This document shows, piece after piece, positions 11,683 to 25,355 of a DNA stretch of 64,000 nucleotides. Location of the stretch: assembly GCF_037392515.1 (NCBI RefSeq), contig NC_090291.1, positions 1,328,501-1,392,500 on the forward strand, given 5' to 3'. How positions within the stretch are numbered: position 1 is the stretch's first letter; each line of letters begins with the position of its first letter. The position numbers and the translations under genes were made by a program. Source of the DNA: Haliotis asinina (Eukaryota > Mollusca > Gastropoda > Lepetellida > Haliotidae). The notes below the pieces were generated by a model, which was not told where the DNA came from, did no database searches, and worked only from the letters and a program-made list of their open reading frames with translations.

Positions 11683-13490
11683 TGTGAGAGGAATTACTGG
11701 CGACAATGATACTTTGATGTCATGTTGTTAGTATCGGGACTGCAACTAGTAACTAGTCACGGAAACAGCGACAAACGACAAGGATGCAAACAAATAACAG
11801 TTGTGTTTTAAAATTCAGTTATTGTAAGGTATTTACGGAGATGGTAGAACACAGGGAGACTGTACGAATGTGAGTAGGACAATAGACTATGAAGACACGG
11901 TAATAGTATGGAAGACGGTGGTAGTAACTTTCACGTACACGTGCACCTGTTTTGCTTGATTTGTCAACTAACACCTTGAAGGTCCCGGTATAAGTCTGGA
12001 GATGCACTGTCCGATGCAACAACTTGGTTGGGTTACTACTTTCAGTTTAACAAGGACTGACCAAGGTGCTGCCTATCGTTGATACAGTATATTTTCTTTT
12101 GTGTTTGTTTTGTTTCTTTTGTTATTTATGCGTTTTCTAAAAAATTAAACCTTCGGTGAGATTGTGTATAATAATTAAAAGAAATTAAAAATATACATTT
12201 GTTAATATCTACATCAGTAAACAAGACAAACTTATCTGTCACAGTTTGATTCTACTTAGTCACTCCTAAACAGACAAACTATGGGAAATCTGTGTGTTGC
12301 AAAATTAGCTATTAAACTGGCAGATTTTGAATTATCTATATTACAGTTTGCACACAAAAACAAAAGCATCAGAGAATAGCGAAGAAAATCAGAGGAAAAC
12401 GCCAAATTCAACTTCATCAGTTATTACTGTCACCACTGTCATTAAAAATTATTTATTCTTTTATAAATGATGTGAATACGCGGAATGACAAAAACATTTT
12501 CTGGTGTCGGGTCGGCGGTCAGTTTACAGTCGACCGGGCGATGAGAAACATTGAAACACAAAATGCTACCTAATTCGAGATGCGACGGTGTGCAGCTTAC
12601 TGATTACAGTGTCCACACATACCTACAGTCATTACCAGATGTGCACTTGGAGGAGTGTTCTTGCACTAAGTGTTTATAGTGTAGTGACATTAAGTTCGTC
12701 TCATAAGGTCTTGTTCTATAACACCATTCTCGATACATTTTATAGTACTCCAAATCTCCTTCAACAATCTCATTTTTATGTTGTTTTATCTTTACATTTG
12801 CCATCAGTGTGCTTTCTTTGTTTCTCAGGTTATTTGCAGGTGTGTTTTCGTGTTCGCCTTTCTACAACAGACACTTGGGGAGTGTTAAGTTTCCCACAAT
12901 TAACACATTTTGCCAAGAGGATCTAAATAGTCTTTTGAATAAATATTGACTGTAAATTGTTCTTCGCTGCGTGTGGCGCATACACCCCAGACCGCCAATT
13001 CCATGTCGGCTGATCCTCACCAGGGCAGTTTCCAGACTACGCTCACAGTGCTCGCATTGATCTGCTCGTGTTCATGTGGTGTGCGTCCTCAAGCTGTAGA
13101 CTCATGTGGACATTTAATAGATTCTTTATGATGTAGAGAAAAACATTATTTTTGTATCAGATAGGCGTTAAAAGCGTGTCCGGTTGGCCATTGTTGGTGA
13201 GTGTGTTTCAGTTTAACGTGCATTGGTATTAGTTTAGAAAGGACAGATTAAACACCAAGCAAATTTTAAACAAAGAACGCGGAAAATCCGGAAGATGAGT
13301 GTTTTGACTAACGTATAATACAGGAAATGACAGAAAAAATATATAAGGAAACATCGGAAAGCTTTCAGTGGAGCTATACGGATTTCGCGGTATATAAACA
13401 AATCTATTACAACGGAGAGAGAGACACAGGATGAAATTTGAAAAAAACTATAGATATAACTGGTTGTACATGTGTAACTGGGGAAATATA
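11683..13490. other. Unannotated AT-rich intergenic DNA
   Basis: No exon recognised. Short frames around 12588-12926 show no conserved feature. Confidence 0.35.
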
Positions 13491-13500
13491 AAGAGTATGT

Positions 13501-13520
13501 ACACACACACACACACACAC
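13501..13520. repeat. Short (AC)n microsatellite
   Basis: About ten AC units in a row. Confidence 0.9.
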
Positions 13521-13524
13521 ATCA

Positions 13525-14900
<1,376 letters not shown>

Positions 14901-15186
14901 TAACAAACAAACGTTTGTGACTTTACCCTTGTGAATAAAACCTTCAACTCTATGGACGACAACTTCTTATTTATTACACACAGCGACTTTTCGATGTAGG
15001 CTCTTCCATCGTTATCATGCTAAGAGTTGTCATTCATGAAGTTGTATATTTCATTCGTGAGTCACCAACTTCTAAAATGCAGATCAAACAACTAGCCTTG
15101 TGAATGTTGTAACATGCAATTCTAACACATATAAGGAAGAACTATCATCTTTACTGGCCTGCAAATTCAGTCTGTTGAGTATGCAA

Positions 15187-16010
15187 TTAGTACATGTTGT
15201 TTCCACCTTTGACCTTAATCACAACATTGATTCGTTTTGGCACAGACTTGTAGAGACCGTCACAGGTTTCCCTTGTTTCTTGATCAATGCCCTAAGCTGT
15301 TCACTTGATGTAGGCATCTCATGAGCAATTCGTTTACCAACAATATCCCACAGGGTCTCAATCGGACTCATATCCGGTGAATTTCCAGGTCATGAAAGTA
15401 GATGAACGCCCTTTCTTGCCAAAATGTGTCTTATTGAAAAAACCCAAACAAACATACATTCATGGAAAATCAAGACATTCGCGGTGTTCCTTAATGTCGT
15501 TGATGACGTGAGACTGATAACGGCCAAAATTCAAAGTTCCATGCACATTTAAAAGATTTCTACACCACTGGCTGATAAAAGGCCAAAACGTAAACTTGGG
15601 TGGGTGCTTGGGTACAATAATGACGGCATTTTTCATAGGAATATCGCCCCTTCGTCATTCGTCTACGATTGCTAGAACATCCAAATATTACTCGTCTGAA
15701 AGTAGCACGCGACTCCAATCATGCACCCCGAAATATCTGTGTGCCTTTGCCCATTCGCACCACTGTTTCCGCTGGCTTTTGTTTCTAAAGCGGTTTTCTA
15801 CGTGGGACATAACGTTTCCGTCGACGTGAGAAGGTCGTGTCACTTACTTTCAGACCTATTGATCTTCTAATTTAACCCCGCAGAATGTTCAATCCTTAAG
15901 ACACAATCTTATGAAACGGTCATCTCCACTAGAAGTACATTTGGCCTGCCAGACCTTGTACCATCAACTACACTTCCAATGACTTTGAATACTTATATAA
16001 TTTTACCATA
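15187..16010 (-). pseudogene. Dead Tc1/mariner-like transposase
   Basis: Read on the - strand, pieces of one transposase occur in order but in shifting frames. They are a 'RSGRP' linker near 15935, a core piece matching 'RNKSQRKQWCEWAKAHRYFG' with 'DWSRVLLSDE' around 15700-15790, a decayed middle, and 'MSPIETLWDIVGKR' near 15350. The C-terminal 'PKRINVVIKVKGG' ends at a stop at 15187. The stop right after LLSDE and several frameshifts make it non-functional. It belongs to a different Tc1 lineage from the intact copy at 2791. Confidence 0.85.
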
Positions 16011-18250
16011 AAGTGGATTGAAGCGTTAAATACTTTTTTCTCAAGCAAAGTTTGTGCATCCTTCTATAAAGGGCCAGTACCCCGCAACGTGACAATCAGA
16101 GGTCTTTGAAATAAAGTCTGCAAAAGTTCTTCAAATATCAGTTGAGTTGATTACTCATAAAATTTGGTACATCATTTAAAAAATCAGTTGAAAAGGTTTC
16201 TTTGAGACAAGTTTATTACATTTTAAACTTGGAAATACTTTAGCATTGTTGTATCGTTTGGGCATTATATACCATGCACGTTAAATGTTAGCTACAAAAT
16301 ACGTATAGATGTAACATTGATTAAACGTTGTAATAAGAGAAATACATATGTTTTTCCTCACCACCCTTCAATGCCATGTCATAATACAATGTCATTGTAT
16401 TAAAGGATAGTATGTCATTTGCATATTAGGCATTTGAACTTTCATGATTTACTAATAGCGAGGTAATAATATTTGCTTCTTTCATGTCTGTCAGTTAAAA
16501 AAAACTGCGTGTAACAAATTTTTGTCCGTGAGCTGTGCACGCTCGCACGCACGCATTCACGCACGCACATGAAATGTTTTTCTAAGAATAACCACCACCA
16601 CCATCTCGACCTAAAATTCGACAAAGCCGTGTTGTGTATATCGAGAAGGAAAACAGTCCCACAACATTCGAAATAGAGGAGGAAGGAGGCGGGAAAATGA
16701 GAGAGAACCAGAGAGAAGATAGAAGACAAAAGGAGATGAAGAAAAAGAGGAGGCGAAGAAGATATGAAGACGAGAAGACGAATCAAGAGGGGAAGAGGGT
16801 GGATGAAGAGAGAAAGATGGAACTGAAGAGGGTGGCCTGGAAGGAGAGGAATTATAGTCCATTATAGGCCATTTAATGGCCACCGGTGGAGAGAAAAAAA
16901 CAGCCTTAATGACTGACAATTTATCTAATAAATATGATAAACGACATTTAGAAAGAGCATACATGAAGCATAGAAGCGTCATGATTGGTCGTTTTGTGAA
17001 CAAAGCCAATAGAGAAAGCACGTGAATATTCCACCGACAAGTCTAATTGACGAAAGGTCATTAGCTGAACAATCAATAACCCCTAACGTCCGCCGTAACC
17101 CTATCATGTGTAAGTGTGTTTGTCGGAAGACAAGCTATTTACTTTCATGATAAACAGTAGGGATCGGTACTGCCGGCTTAGTACATCTCACTTGCGACTA
17201 AGGTAGGTGTCTCCCTATTCTTATCTTAATACCGAGAGATGCTTTTTTCATTGCAATATCAAAGATCGACCGGTCACCATACTTTAGCTGCAAAACATAG
17301 TGTATATATATGTTAATTTTCCATGTAGATTCCTCGACAGTGTTTTCTTTTAAATAAAGTTTACCATTTTTCTTTGATAATCATGTAACATTGTTGAATA
17401 AAGATGCATCTTAGATGGTCTATTATCATGTTGTAAAACTTCCACTATAAGCAAATCCATTCAACTTTTAAGCTTTACATTGTTTGAATGTTTGGTGTCC
17501 ATTCCTCGTCTGTACTAGATTTCCAAATTACATGACTAGGGGAGTATAGACAGACGTGTTGCTGTCTCCACCAAACGTAAAACCGGCATCATAGATATGC
17601 ATGTACTATCTCAACTTTATTCAGAACAAACACTTGAGACAAATGTAATTAATACCACGTGGATTCTTAAAAATTGAAGGGTGTTTTCATTTTTGACAGT
17701 CTCAGAAACGGTTCAGTTCAGTATTGTCAAAACATTATCGTTCTATACCATTGCCCCATATGACAAACATAGCTTAGGCTTCCGGTAAATGGATGCTGTT
17801 ATATCGTTCAATAACCATCAAACACACTCTTCAGTTCCACTGATTTACCCACCTGGATTATAGAAGACAACCGAGAGCTACTTATGTGTTTCATATTTAG
17901 TTATATCCATAAGGATTCTGAGTGACGAAAAACGCACCACACGACCGAACGATTTCAAGGATCAATTACATTTTCCACCTGTAAACTGCCTCGTTCATGT
18001 GGAGCAATTATCAGTAGGTCAAGGTGTCCAGATACAACCGAGCAGGTCATCTAAAAAGCGATACTCTTGCTTAGAACTTTCAACATTCAAGGCTGCAGTT
18101 GAATAGATTTATAGTTTATGGAGGATACGCTCACCTTTTTGGTTTCATCACTGTTTGATTGTGACTTATCAAGGCATGCTTAAGCTATATACACATGAAC
18201 AAATGTTATGCAACAGATAAGCTGTAACCCATGTATAGCCATCTATATTC
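16011..18250. other. Unannotated intergenic DNA with a purine-rich tract
   Basis: 16670-16850 is a GA-rich block (gaag/gagg words) that creates long but low-complexity frames on both strands. Nothing else is recognised. Confidence 0.4.
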
Positions 18251-18253
18251 ACA

Positions 18254-18535
18254 TTATAATTATGTTAGTGTATGGTTATTTCATAATTATGTTAGTGTAT
18301 GGTTATTTCATAATTATGTTAGTGTATGGTTATTTCATAATTATGTTAGTGTATGGCTATTTCATCATTATGTTAGTGTATGGTTATTTCATAATTATGT
18401 TAGTGTATGGTTATTTCATCATTATGTTAGTGTATGGTTATTTCATAATTATGTTAGTGTATGGTTATTTCATAATTATGTTAGTGTATGGTTATTTCAT
18501 AATTATGTTAGTGTATGGCTATTTCATAATTATGG
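18254..18535. repeat. 27-bp tandem repeat, about 10 copies
   Basis: Unit 'attatgttagtgtatggtta' plus 'tttcata'. Because 27 is divisible by three, a + strand frame (18208-18609) stays open and would give ten copies of the nonapeptide IIMLVYGYF; a second frame is open too. Differences between units are mostly single changes (ggcta for ggtta, catc for cata). Confidence 0.95.
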
Positions 18536-18619
18536 TCATAATTGGTATGTGGAATAATGTTAAGAAGTGTTGGTTGTCATCCATTGACAGCGGTAAACTA
18601 CTGACGTGAAGGACAGTCA

Positions 18620-19225
18620 GCGTTCACGAGTGACAACTCTTAAAGAGAAATCAGTACTTATAAGAATCTCAAAGACTTCATCCGTTCTTGTCAAGTGACA
18701 TTTCTTAGCGAGGATTCAGCCCTTGTCAGAATCTCAAGACTTCATCCGTTCATATTAACTGGCAAGTTAAAAACAGAGCTGCTTCCACATTGGCGTTTGA
18801 CGAAGGGCCTGAACTCTTCTACATCTGGAAAGGTGTGGAGACTGACATCAGACGTCCGTTGGTATCTGCACAGGACAAAGCAGGCCGACCAGCTCAGTGT
18901 CAAGTTCGACGTCGGGGGAATTTGACGTCACGGGGAAGGGTTCACTGGTCGGATGAAAGTCGATCTCTTTGTTCATGACTGATGACCGAGTTCGTGTCTG
19001 ACCTCACAGAAACACTGCATACGCACAACGTAATATCTGGGAGCAATAACAGTTTACCGGAGGGAAGGTGGTGATGCGGGTATGGCTCTCATTTGACCTT
19101 GTGACGATCAGGCCCCCTTTATGAGAAAGGGAGTCCATATCTCAGACCTATCGAGTACAGGACATTATGTTACATTGCGACACCAGATTATGCAAGAGGC
19201 ATCGTCAAGTACAAAATATTTATAT
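18620..19225 (+). pseudogene. Degenerate Tc1-like transposase
   Basis: Frames shift, but 'RGRVHWSDESRS' near 18945 matches the first catalytic aspartate block of Tc1 transposases. It is followed by a remnant of the 'RVWR...' strand and 'GSHLTL'-like decay. Upstream, 18640-18760 resembles the helix-turn-helix linker and contains an internal direct duplication of 'gacttcatccgttc'. Several stops. Confidence 0.7.
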
Positions 19226-20388
19226 GTATTAGAAGAACCCCTCTGTTAAGAATGGAACGTAATACCTCGGCGTCAATTTGTGTTTACATTTCCAATTAAA
19301 TTATTTCTCATATTATCCAGTAAGTCAAACTGACCTCCGGATAAGTTCTTTTGCTATAGTTATTGCAGTAACATTTTGATTCTAAGAAAAATATCATTGT
19401 GACGCCTTATCCCCGGTACATTTGGAATTGAAATCCAATCTTTCTGAAGTACATGAAAGGGTATTTGTCGCCTTTATATGAAAAAGCCTCGTCAGAAAGA
19501 TAAAGTTTTCAAGTCGGAGATTTAGATTGGTTGTGAGGATGTAGATGCCATCGTGATGTGAATTTTGTTCGTAGGATACAAACATCTTATCCACTTTTTT
19601 GTGGATGTGTAGAAGTGTGTGTCGTTCACTGCCAATGTCTCACTGTAGGAGGGGAGCACCTGCTGTACGTAATAATGTCCTTTCGTTAAAGGTTATAAAT
19701 CCGCATCACAACATAATTCTTCTCACGAACACTGACACACGGTGACATACCTACAAGTCCCAAGCGTTGCCATCTTGGTAATGACTCAGCTGGAAAGAGA
19801 TTTGTTTCGGCCAAGTACGTCTCATTGTTTGTTTGTTTGTTTGCGATAAAACACTTTACAGAGCAGGGAATCAGTTTAGGGAGAAAGTAGCCACATGACA
19901 TACATAAAAGTAGGTACATTTCATCCACATGCTGTGACATATTCTATGGCGAACCAACTGATCTCAGGTGTATGTCACATGTGAATGATAGCGGTAATGA
20001 TCGTCCGTGGATCCTTCTCTTCAGACTAGACTTTCTCCATTATTGATTGCTTTGGAATTGTGCACGAAACACACAATCTCCCTGGTAGCAGTTAAGTTGT
20101 ATTGCTTACACACTCACTCCGTCCGCGGTGAGAGAGCCTTCAGAAGGGTTTTGTAATAAAGCTGGAGTAATCTGCCCTTGGTCCTTAACTAGATCATCCG
20201 CGAAGTCTCAGGAGTGGCAGCAGCCAGAAGGTCATTCGTTTGGAAATTAGACTGGAGGCTTTGTGGTCGGACATGTTTCGGAGTTTGTTTACTGCTAACT
20301 ATTTGTACTCGAATGCAGAAACACGCACGCGCGCACAAGCAATCCTGGAACCCAACATCTATCTGAACACATACTTCAACAGCAATCG
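19226..20388. other. Unannotated intergenic DNA
   Basis: Nothing recognised. Confidence 0.35.
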
Positions 20389-20389
20389 T

Positions 20390-20662
20390 GAGTGAGTGAG
20401 TTTAGTTTTACGCCGTACTCAGAAATATTCCAGCTATATGGCGTCGGTATGTAAATAATCGAGTCTGGACCAGACAACCCAGTGATCAACAGCGTGAGCA
20501 TCCATCTGCGCAATTGGGAACCGATGACATGTGTCAACCAAGTCAGCAAACCTGACCACCCGATCCTGTTTGTCGCCTCTTGCAACAAGCATATTCGCCT
20601 TTTATGGCAAGCATGGGTTGCTGAAGGCCTATTCTACCCCGGACCTTTACGGGTCCACCTGT
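20390..20662 (+). repeat. Dispersed abalone-type repeat, full-length + copy
   Basis: Starts 'gagtgagtgagtttagtttt', then 'atggcgtcggtatgtaaata', 'ggaccagacaacccagtgat', 'gacatgtgtcaaccaagtca', 'gcatgggttgctgaaggcct', ending 'ccttacgggtccacctg'. This is the best reference copy in the window. No open frame or RNA promoter boxes are visible. Confidence 0.9.
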
Positions 20663-20795
20663 AATCGTGCCTTAGTACCAGTTCGAATCCCTCATTGAAC
20701 TCAACCTAACAATAGTACAAAAATCTAAGACAGTGTACCCAAATATAACATGTGTTACATTTGACTACTTTCCAAAATGCAATTGTGTGTTCATT
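20663..20795 (+). repeat. SINE family 2, partial copy
   Basis: A B-box remnant 'agttcgaatccc' and tail 'cccaaatataacatgtgtta' plus 'cattttgga'-like decay. It abuts the dispersed repeat. Confidence 0.6.
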
Positions 20796-20799
20796 ATTA

Positions 20800-23462
20800 G
20801 TATTGGTACTACATCTCGTTTTTCTATATGCAAGTATTTTGAGATTATATCCATACAGATCGTAAGTCAGTAGTTACAAGGCTTCCGGTGATCAACAATA
20901 AATAAACATAATCGTGACAACAGCAGAATGGTACAGGAACGACATTAGGAAACACACCGATCAAGTGTAAACATTGAAAGAATTTCAAGTTGATTGACTG
21001 TCACACAGCCAGCTGGTAATGCAAGTCCTGAACATCAACCTGTTGGAAGTAAAATAATTAAGGTTAACGTGCTATGAAGTTAGCAAACAAATCGGTGATG
21101 TACAATAACAGCTTTATGCGTTTCCAGGTTAATCAGTTTTGAGAACCTATTTTTCTCATTTCGCGACGCGAAACTAACGGATTGTGTTAGATGATTTATG
21201 GGCTAAATGGACCTGTGGTGTCAGAATTTTGTCGTTTCAAATGACTCGCGTACATCATCAAGAACTAGGAACCATGGCGACAAATGACTGACTGAGTAAG
21301 ACATTAAATTTTTCTAACATTAACAAGGTGTCCGCGTTTTTTGGCTTACTTCCGGTATCTGTTATAACATTCTTAATTGTGCTGTGCTGCTTGTCATTAA
21401 TTTCAGGTCGTTATCGTCGCCCACAAGTGGTTGGTGGAGGTTAAAGTTGAATCGATTCCTTAAATACGTTACCAGAATGTGGTTGTCTTGTTGCCGTGAC
21501 GTTAGACGTGGTCGGCCGGTCCGAGGCAAAACTCAAGTGTTCCCAATATGTTGAAAACGTCTCCATGGAGATGGGAATCGCTGATTTTCAGTAAGCCGTG
21601 GCATGACATACGCACGGTTTCGGCAGAAATTAACGTGTTTTCCACAACATTCATAGGCTGAAGAATAGATCTATTATCTGTCTAGATCTATTTGAAAAGA
21701 TGAGTGCAAATAAAGATAAAAAAGTTAGTAATTCCGCACAAATACTCTCGTTAAACGGTAAATATGAAAATGTCAAGAAATTGCTGAATTTGCTATCATT
21801 ATTTACTTCTCTTCTTATTTTATTACTGTTATCATTTGTATATGTTTTTATAAAGATATTTCAATAGTGATTATGAAATGAAGCAGGAAAATCAATTTTC
21901 AAAGCAGCATGTAGAATTTGAAACACTAATTAACTTCTGAAAAAAAAACAGGATTAAAAAGAATAAAATTGATTCATCAATGAAGAAAAGATATTTATAA
22001 CACCATTTTTACACAATTACGTTTTATACAGTAAATTCACCCTGGATTAATATTAAAAATTAATAAACCTGCGTTACCAGAGGTATCAAAATTATCTCCA
22101 AATAAATAAGCATGCTTAAATTAATCTGATAGGGGAGATAACTCTAAACCAGGTTTACCTCAGATTAAATGCTTGTGTGTCCAAAATATCATGAAGTATT
22201 AATAGAAGCCAGATAAAGGGAAATAACTGCGTGATACACATACGCTCTCCTACTGCCATATCCCGTCGCATCCGGTATGCGCACAAGTCACGGTATCCAA
22301 CCTCTTTAAAACTTATTTTTATCAACCTCTGATCGTAACCGAGCCAATATGGCGTCCAACAAGGCTGTGTCGAAGGGAAAGGACCTTCGTGTTGTGTCCG
22401 AATCCAAGGTTCGACACAACAGCAAAAGAAATACTACGTTTTAGTCCGAGCTTAGCGTCAGTTCGACACATCAAATCTCTACGAAATGGTCTTGTGACAG
22501 TACCAGCAGTTCTCACTTCCTTTATCAATATAACATGGAAACACACACATACGTAACTGTCCTTGTACCCTTGTATATTGTTGTAACGACGATCGAACTG
22601 CATGCAATGCACTGGTTGAACGTTGGATGGATTGTGCAGGTACTGTTACAATGAAGAGTGTTGTGTTAAGGGTGCCGTGCTGTTGACGAACGTTGGAGAC
22701 AGGACTGGAAGGTACACATTCGTTCTACAGTTTTACGTGGGAAGCCCACAGTCAGCGGGTCACACATGTTTGTCATGTATATGGACGTGGCCTTCATGGG
22801 AGAGCCCGGTATTCCAACCCATACATAGGTTTATTGACTACGTACCGAGACATTTACCGGCTGTAACACATTTCTTTACATATTCAGGTATAGATACAGG
22901 TTTCTCCATACGTTGTCTAGCACTGGCAGACACAAATGTATACATGTATTGGCTAGTTATGACAATGCCCCCCGTCGCTAAAGAACAGTGAAACAACACA
23001 TTGCTAGTTGTTATCTTTTGGTCACATGGAAGATAACCTTTTGTGGTCTGAAGTTATCGCGTTAACAAGGTTTGGAAAAACTGCCATGTAACCATTGTTG
23101 CCCTGTCATAACGTTTCGGAATCTAACTGACCGAACCCTTATACCAGTGGAACTTTGAGTCTAATAACAATCAGAAGACTAACTAACGACTAGATGACTC
23201 ATAACAAAGTTGGCCGAGTAGCAGAGCAAGGGAAGACAATTCTCACCAACAACGGGTAAAGCAGCTGCTCCTACAACCAAAGTTCAAAGTCATGGCTGCC
23301 GATCCATCTTCATGGACAACACTTTATGCCTACAGCATCATCTTAGGCGTTGGTAAACATGGGACGTGTGACGGGACAGTGAAATCAAGGAAAACGTCCC
23401 AACGCAGACAGACAGGGCAGAATAATTCCATGAACTCCGGGATACTAATCTCACGTGACCCG
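20800..23462. other. Unannotated intergenic DNA
   Basis: AT-rich to 22320. A small + frame of 31 codons opens at 22350 in a more GC-rich patch but is unrecognised. Frames at 22623-22991 show no known domain. Confidence 0.35.
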
Positions 23463-23464
23463 TG

Positions 23465-23722
23465 ATACTGGCCCTCACTAACCCAAGCTTGTCATAAGGG
23501 GTGGCTAACGGATCGGGTGGTCAGGCTTGCTGACCTGGTTGACACGTGTCATCCGTTCCCAACTGCACAGATCGATGCTCATGCTTTTGATGATTAGAGT
23601 GTCTGATCTTGAGTCGATTGTGTACAGACCGCCGTCATATAGCTGGAGCATTGCTGACTGCGACGTAAAGCTAAACTCACTCCCTCACTCACTCACTCAC
23701 TCACTCATCTCATCTCATCTCA
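23465..23722 (-). repeat. Dispersed repeat, near full - copy
   Basis: Reverse of the family: 'cggatcgggtggtcaggctt', 'gacctggttgacacgtgtca', 'cagatcgatgctcatgc', then 'tagctggagcattgctgact' and a 'cactcactcactcactcact' tail. Confidence 0.85.
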
Positions 23723-24039
23723 TGTAGATGACAGAAGATGGTGGCTCTGATTCTGATGATGTTACTAATGACAAGAACCAAGGAGCCTTTCGTGGAGAAA
23801 TGGTGTTTTAACGGTGTTTTCCAACAAACAACTATTGATTCTTTATATAAGTTAAAGTCAAGTCGGATTATTTTTATTCTACCCATTCTACACAATGCAG
23901 TGGTATTAACTTTACGGTGTCAGTATTGTGTGGCCCAGCTAAAACCGCCAACTTGTTAATACCAACAAGGTGAAGGTGAAAGGTGTTCAGAGTAGAATCA
24001 TTAACGTAACGATGCGTGTTAGCTTGTGCCATGATTACA

Positions 24040-24235
24040 CAATGATTACCCAATGCTATTTCGAAAGTGGTCAAATGTAACATATGTTATATTTGGGATT
24101 ACACTTTCTAAGTAAGGTACCATTTCTAATACATTTTTGAGTTGAGTCCCATCCCAGGCACCTAATCGCCAACACACAAAGTCAGCCGCCTAGCCCGCTC
24201 AGTCACCGCGACTTCCACAAAAATAGAAGTCGGAC
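24040..24235 (-). repeat. SINE family 2, - copy
   Basis: In the - direction it has a tRNA-like head ('gcggtgactgagcgggctag', 'gtgctggcgattaggtgcct'-like) and the palindromic tail with 'aacatatgtta'. The B box is decayed. Confidence 0.7.
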
Positions 24236-24304
24236 AACTAGTAATCTAGACTGCGAGCTTTGTGTACCCTTTTCACAAGTGTTGATTGGCACGGCTTTCA
24301 TGGC

Positions 24305-24478
24305 TGAAAGCTATGATTGCACAATGCCATTTAGAAAGTTGTCTAATGTAACATATGTTATTTTGGATTACAATTCCTTGATAAACAACAATTTCTATTA
24401 TTTTTTAGAGTGATTCGAACCCACACCCCCAGAGGTCGGGAACCTAGTCGCCAGCACACAAAGACAGCCGCCTAATTA
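24305..24478 (-). repeat. SINE family 2, second - copy
   Basis: B box 'gggttcgaatcac'-like in the - direction, plus the same palindromic tail ('gtaacatatgttat'). Confidence 0.7.
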
Positions 24479-24494
24479 AAAAACAACAACAACG

Positions 24495-24560
24495 TACTAA
24501 AAATTATACCTTACTAAGAAAGTGTAATCCCAAATAAAACATATGTTATAATCTTGTACC
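24495..24560 (+). repeat. SINE family 2, tail fragment
   Basis: Only the tail survives: 'ccttactaagaaagtgtaat', then 'cccaaataaaacatatgtta'. Confidence 0.6.
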
Positions 24561-24757
24561 AGTTCGGGCGTTTTCCGCTTCTGTAAATTTACTGAAATAC
24601 CAATCTTTTTATTTTAACATGCATCTCGCAAACATGGCGACTCACACCTTTCACACTAACCTTATATGTTTTTGTTGCGTGACGTCAGCTTTAATTTGCC
24701 GGGAATTCCACCCACTTGGCCAGTGAGGTGGTAGTTTCCACGGTATTTGAAGCATCG

Positions 24758-24765
24758 TATAAATA
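24758..24765 (+). promoter_or_regulatory. Possible TATA box of the receptor gene
   Basis: TATAAATA, about 290 bp upstream of the receptor's start codon, on the right strand. No initiator or transcript evidence. The word is common in AT-rich DNA. Confidence 0.25.
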
Positions 24766-25047
24766 CAATGTGTAATTTCACAGGATTCTGCGAGGCAACA
24801 TTTGTACATAAACATCGTCTTTAAGCTTTCATGAACGTGTATATTTCTAGCAATATACCGACGAAATAATACGCAATGCATGTAAAATGCACGTTAAAAT
24901 GCTAATGTAATTGAAAACTGCAAGATTAGACATTTAGGTTCGTATGCCATTGTATACGCCATGGGTAACTAACATACATTCTCCTAATTTGTTCACTAAT
25001 ATACATATCCTTTGGTAGCCTATTGCAGAATCTCCGATGAGATCAGA

Positions 25048-25355
25048 ATGGCAGCCTTAACTTGCTTACTTCTCGTCAGCTGTCTCAGCTCTGCCTACTC
25101 CGCTGTTCAGCTGAACGGTGCCGGTGCCTCCTTTCCCGCCGACGTCTACAGAGCATGGCTTCCGGCGTACAAGTCTTACAGAAGCAGGTTTACTGAGGTG
25201 GCGATGAAATACGAGAGTATCGGCAGTGGAGGTGGAAAAGCCCGGATCAAGGGGGAGACTGGGCCGGAAGTTCATTACGCAGGGTCCGATTCTCTGCTAT
25301 CGGAAGAAGATTACGCGAAACACCCCGACCTTCAGATGTTTCCGTCAATGGCTGG
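25048..25355 (+). CDS. Receptor exon 1: signal peptide and first third of PstS lobe I
   Basis: Encodes residues 1-102 plus two bases of Gly103. The donor is 'ctgg|gtaag'. The split codon rejoins as GGA across the intron, restoring the PstS sequence MAGAIV. A possible upstream acceptor, 'attgcag' ending at 25027, would allow a 5' UTR intron. Confidence 0.88.

Noticed and set aside
16442..17021. Ser/Pro-rich and Lys/Arg/Glu-rich frames on opposite strands
   Set aside because: Low-complexity purine-rich tract, no domain or splice support.
25012..25047. Upstream extension of receptor exon 1
   Set aside because: The frame is open but starts with TTG, not ATG, and would place charged residues before the signal peptide; ATG at 25048 is better placed.
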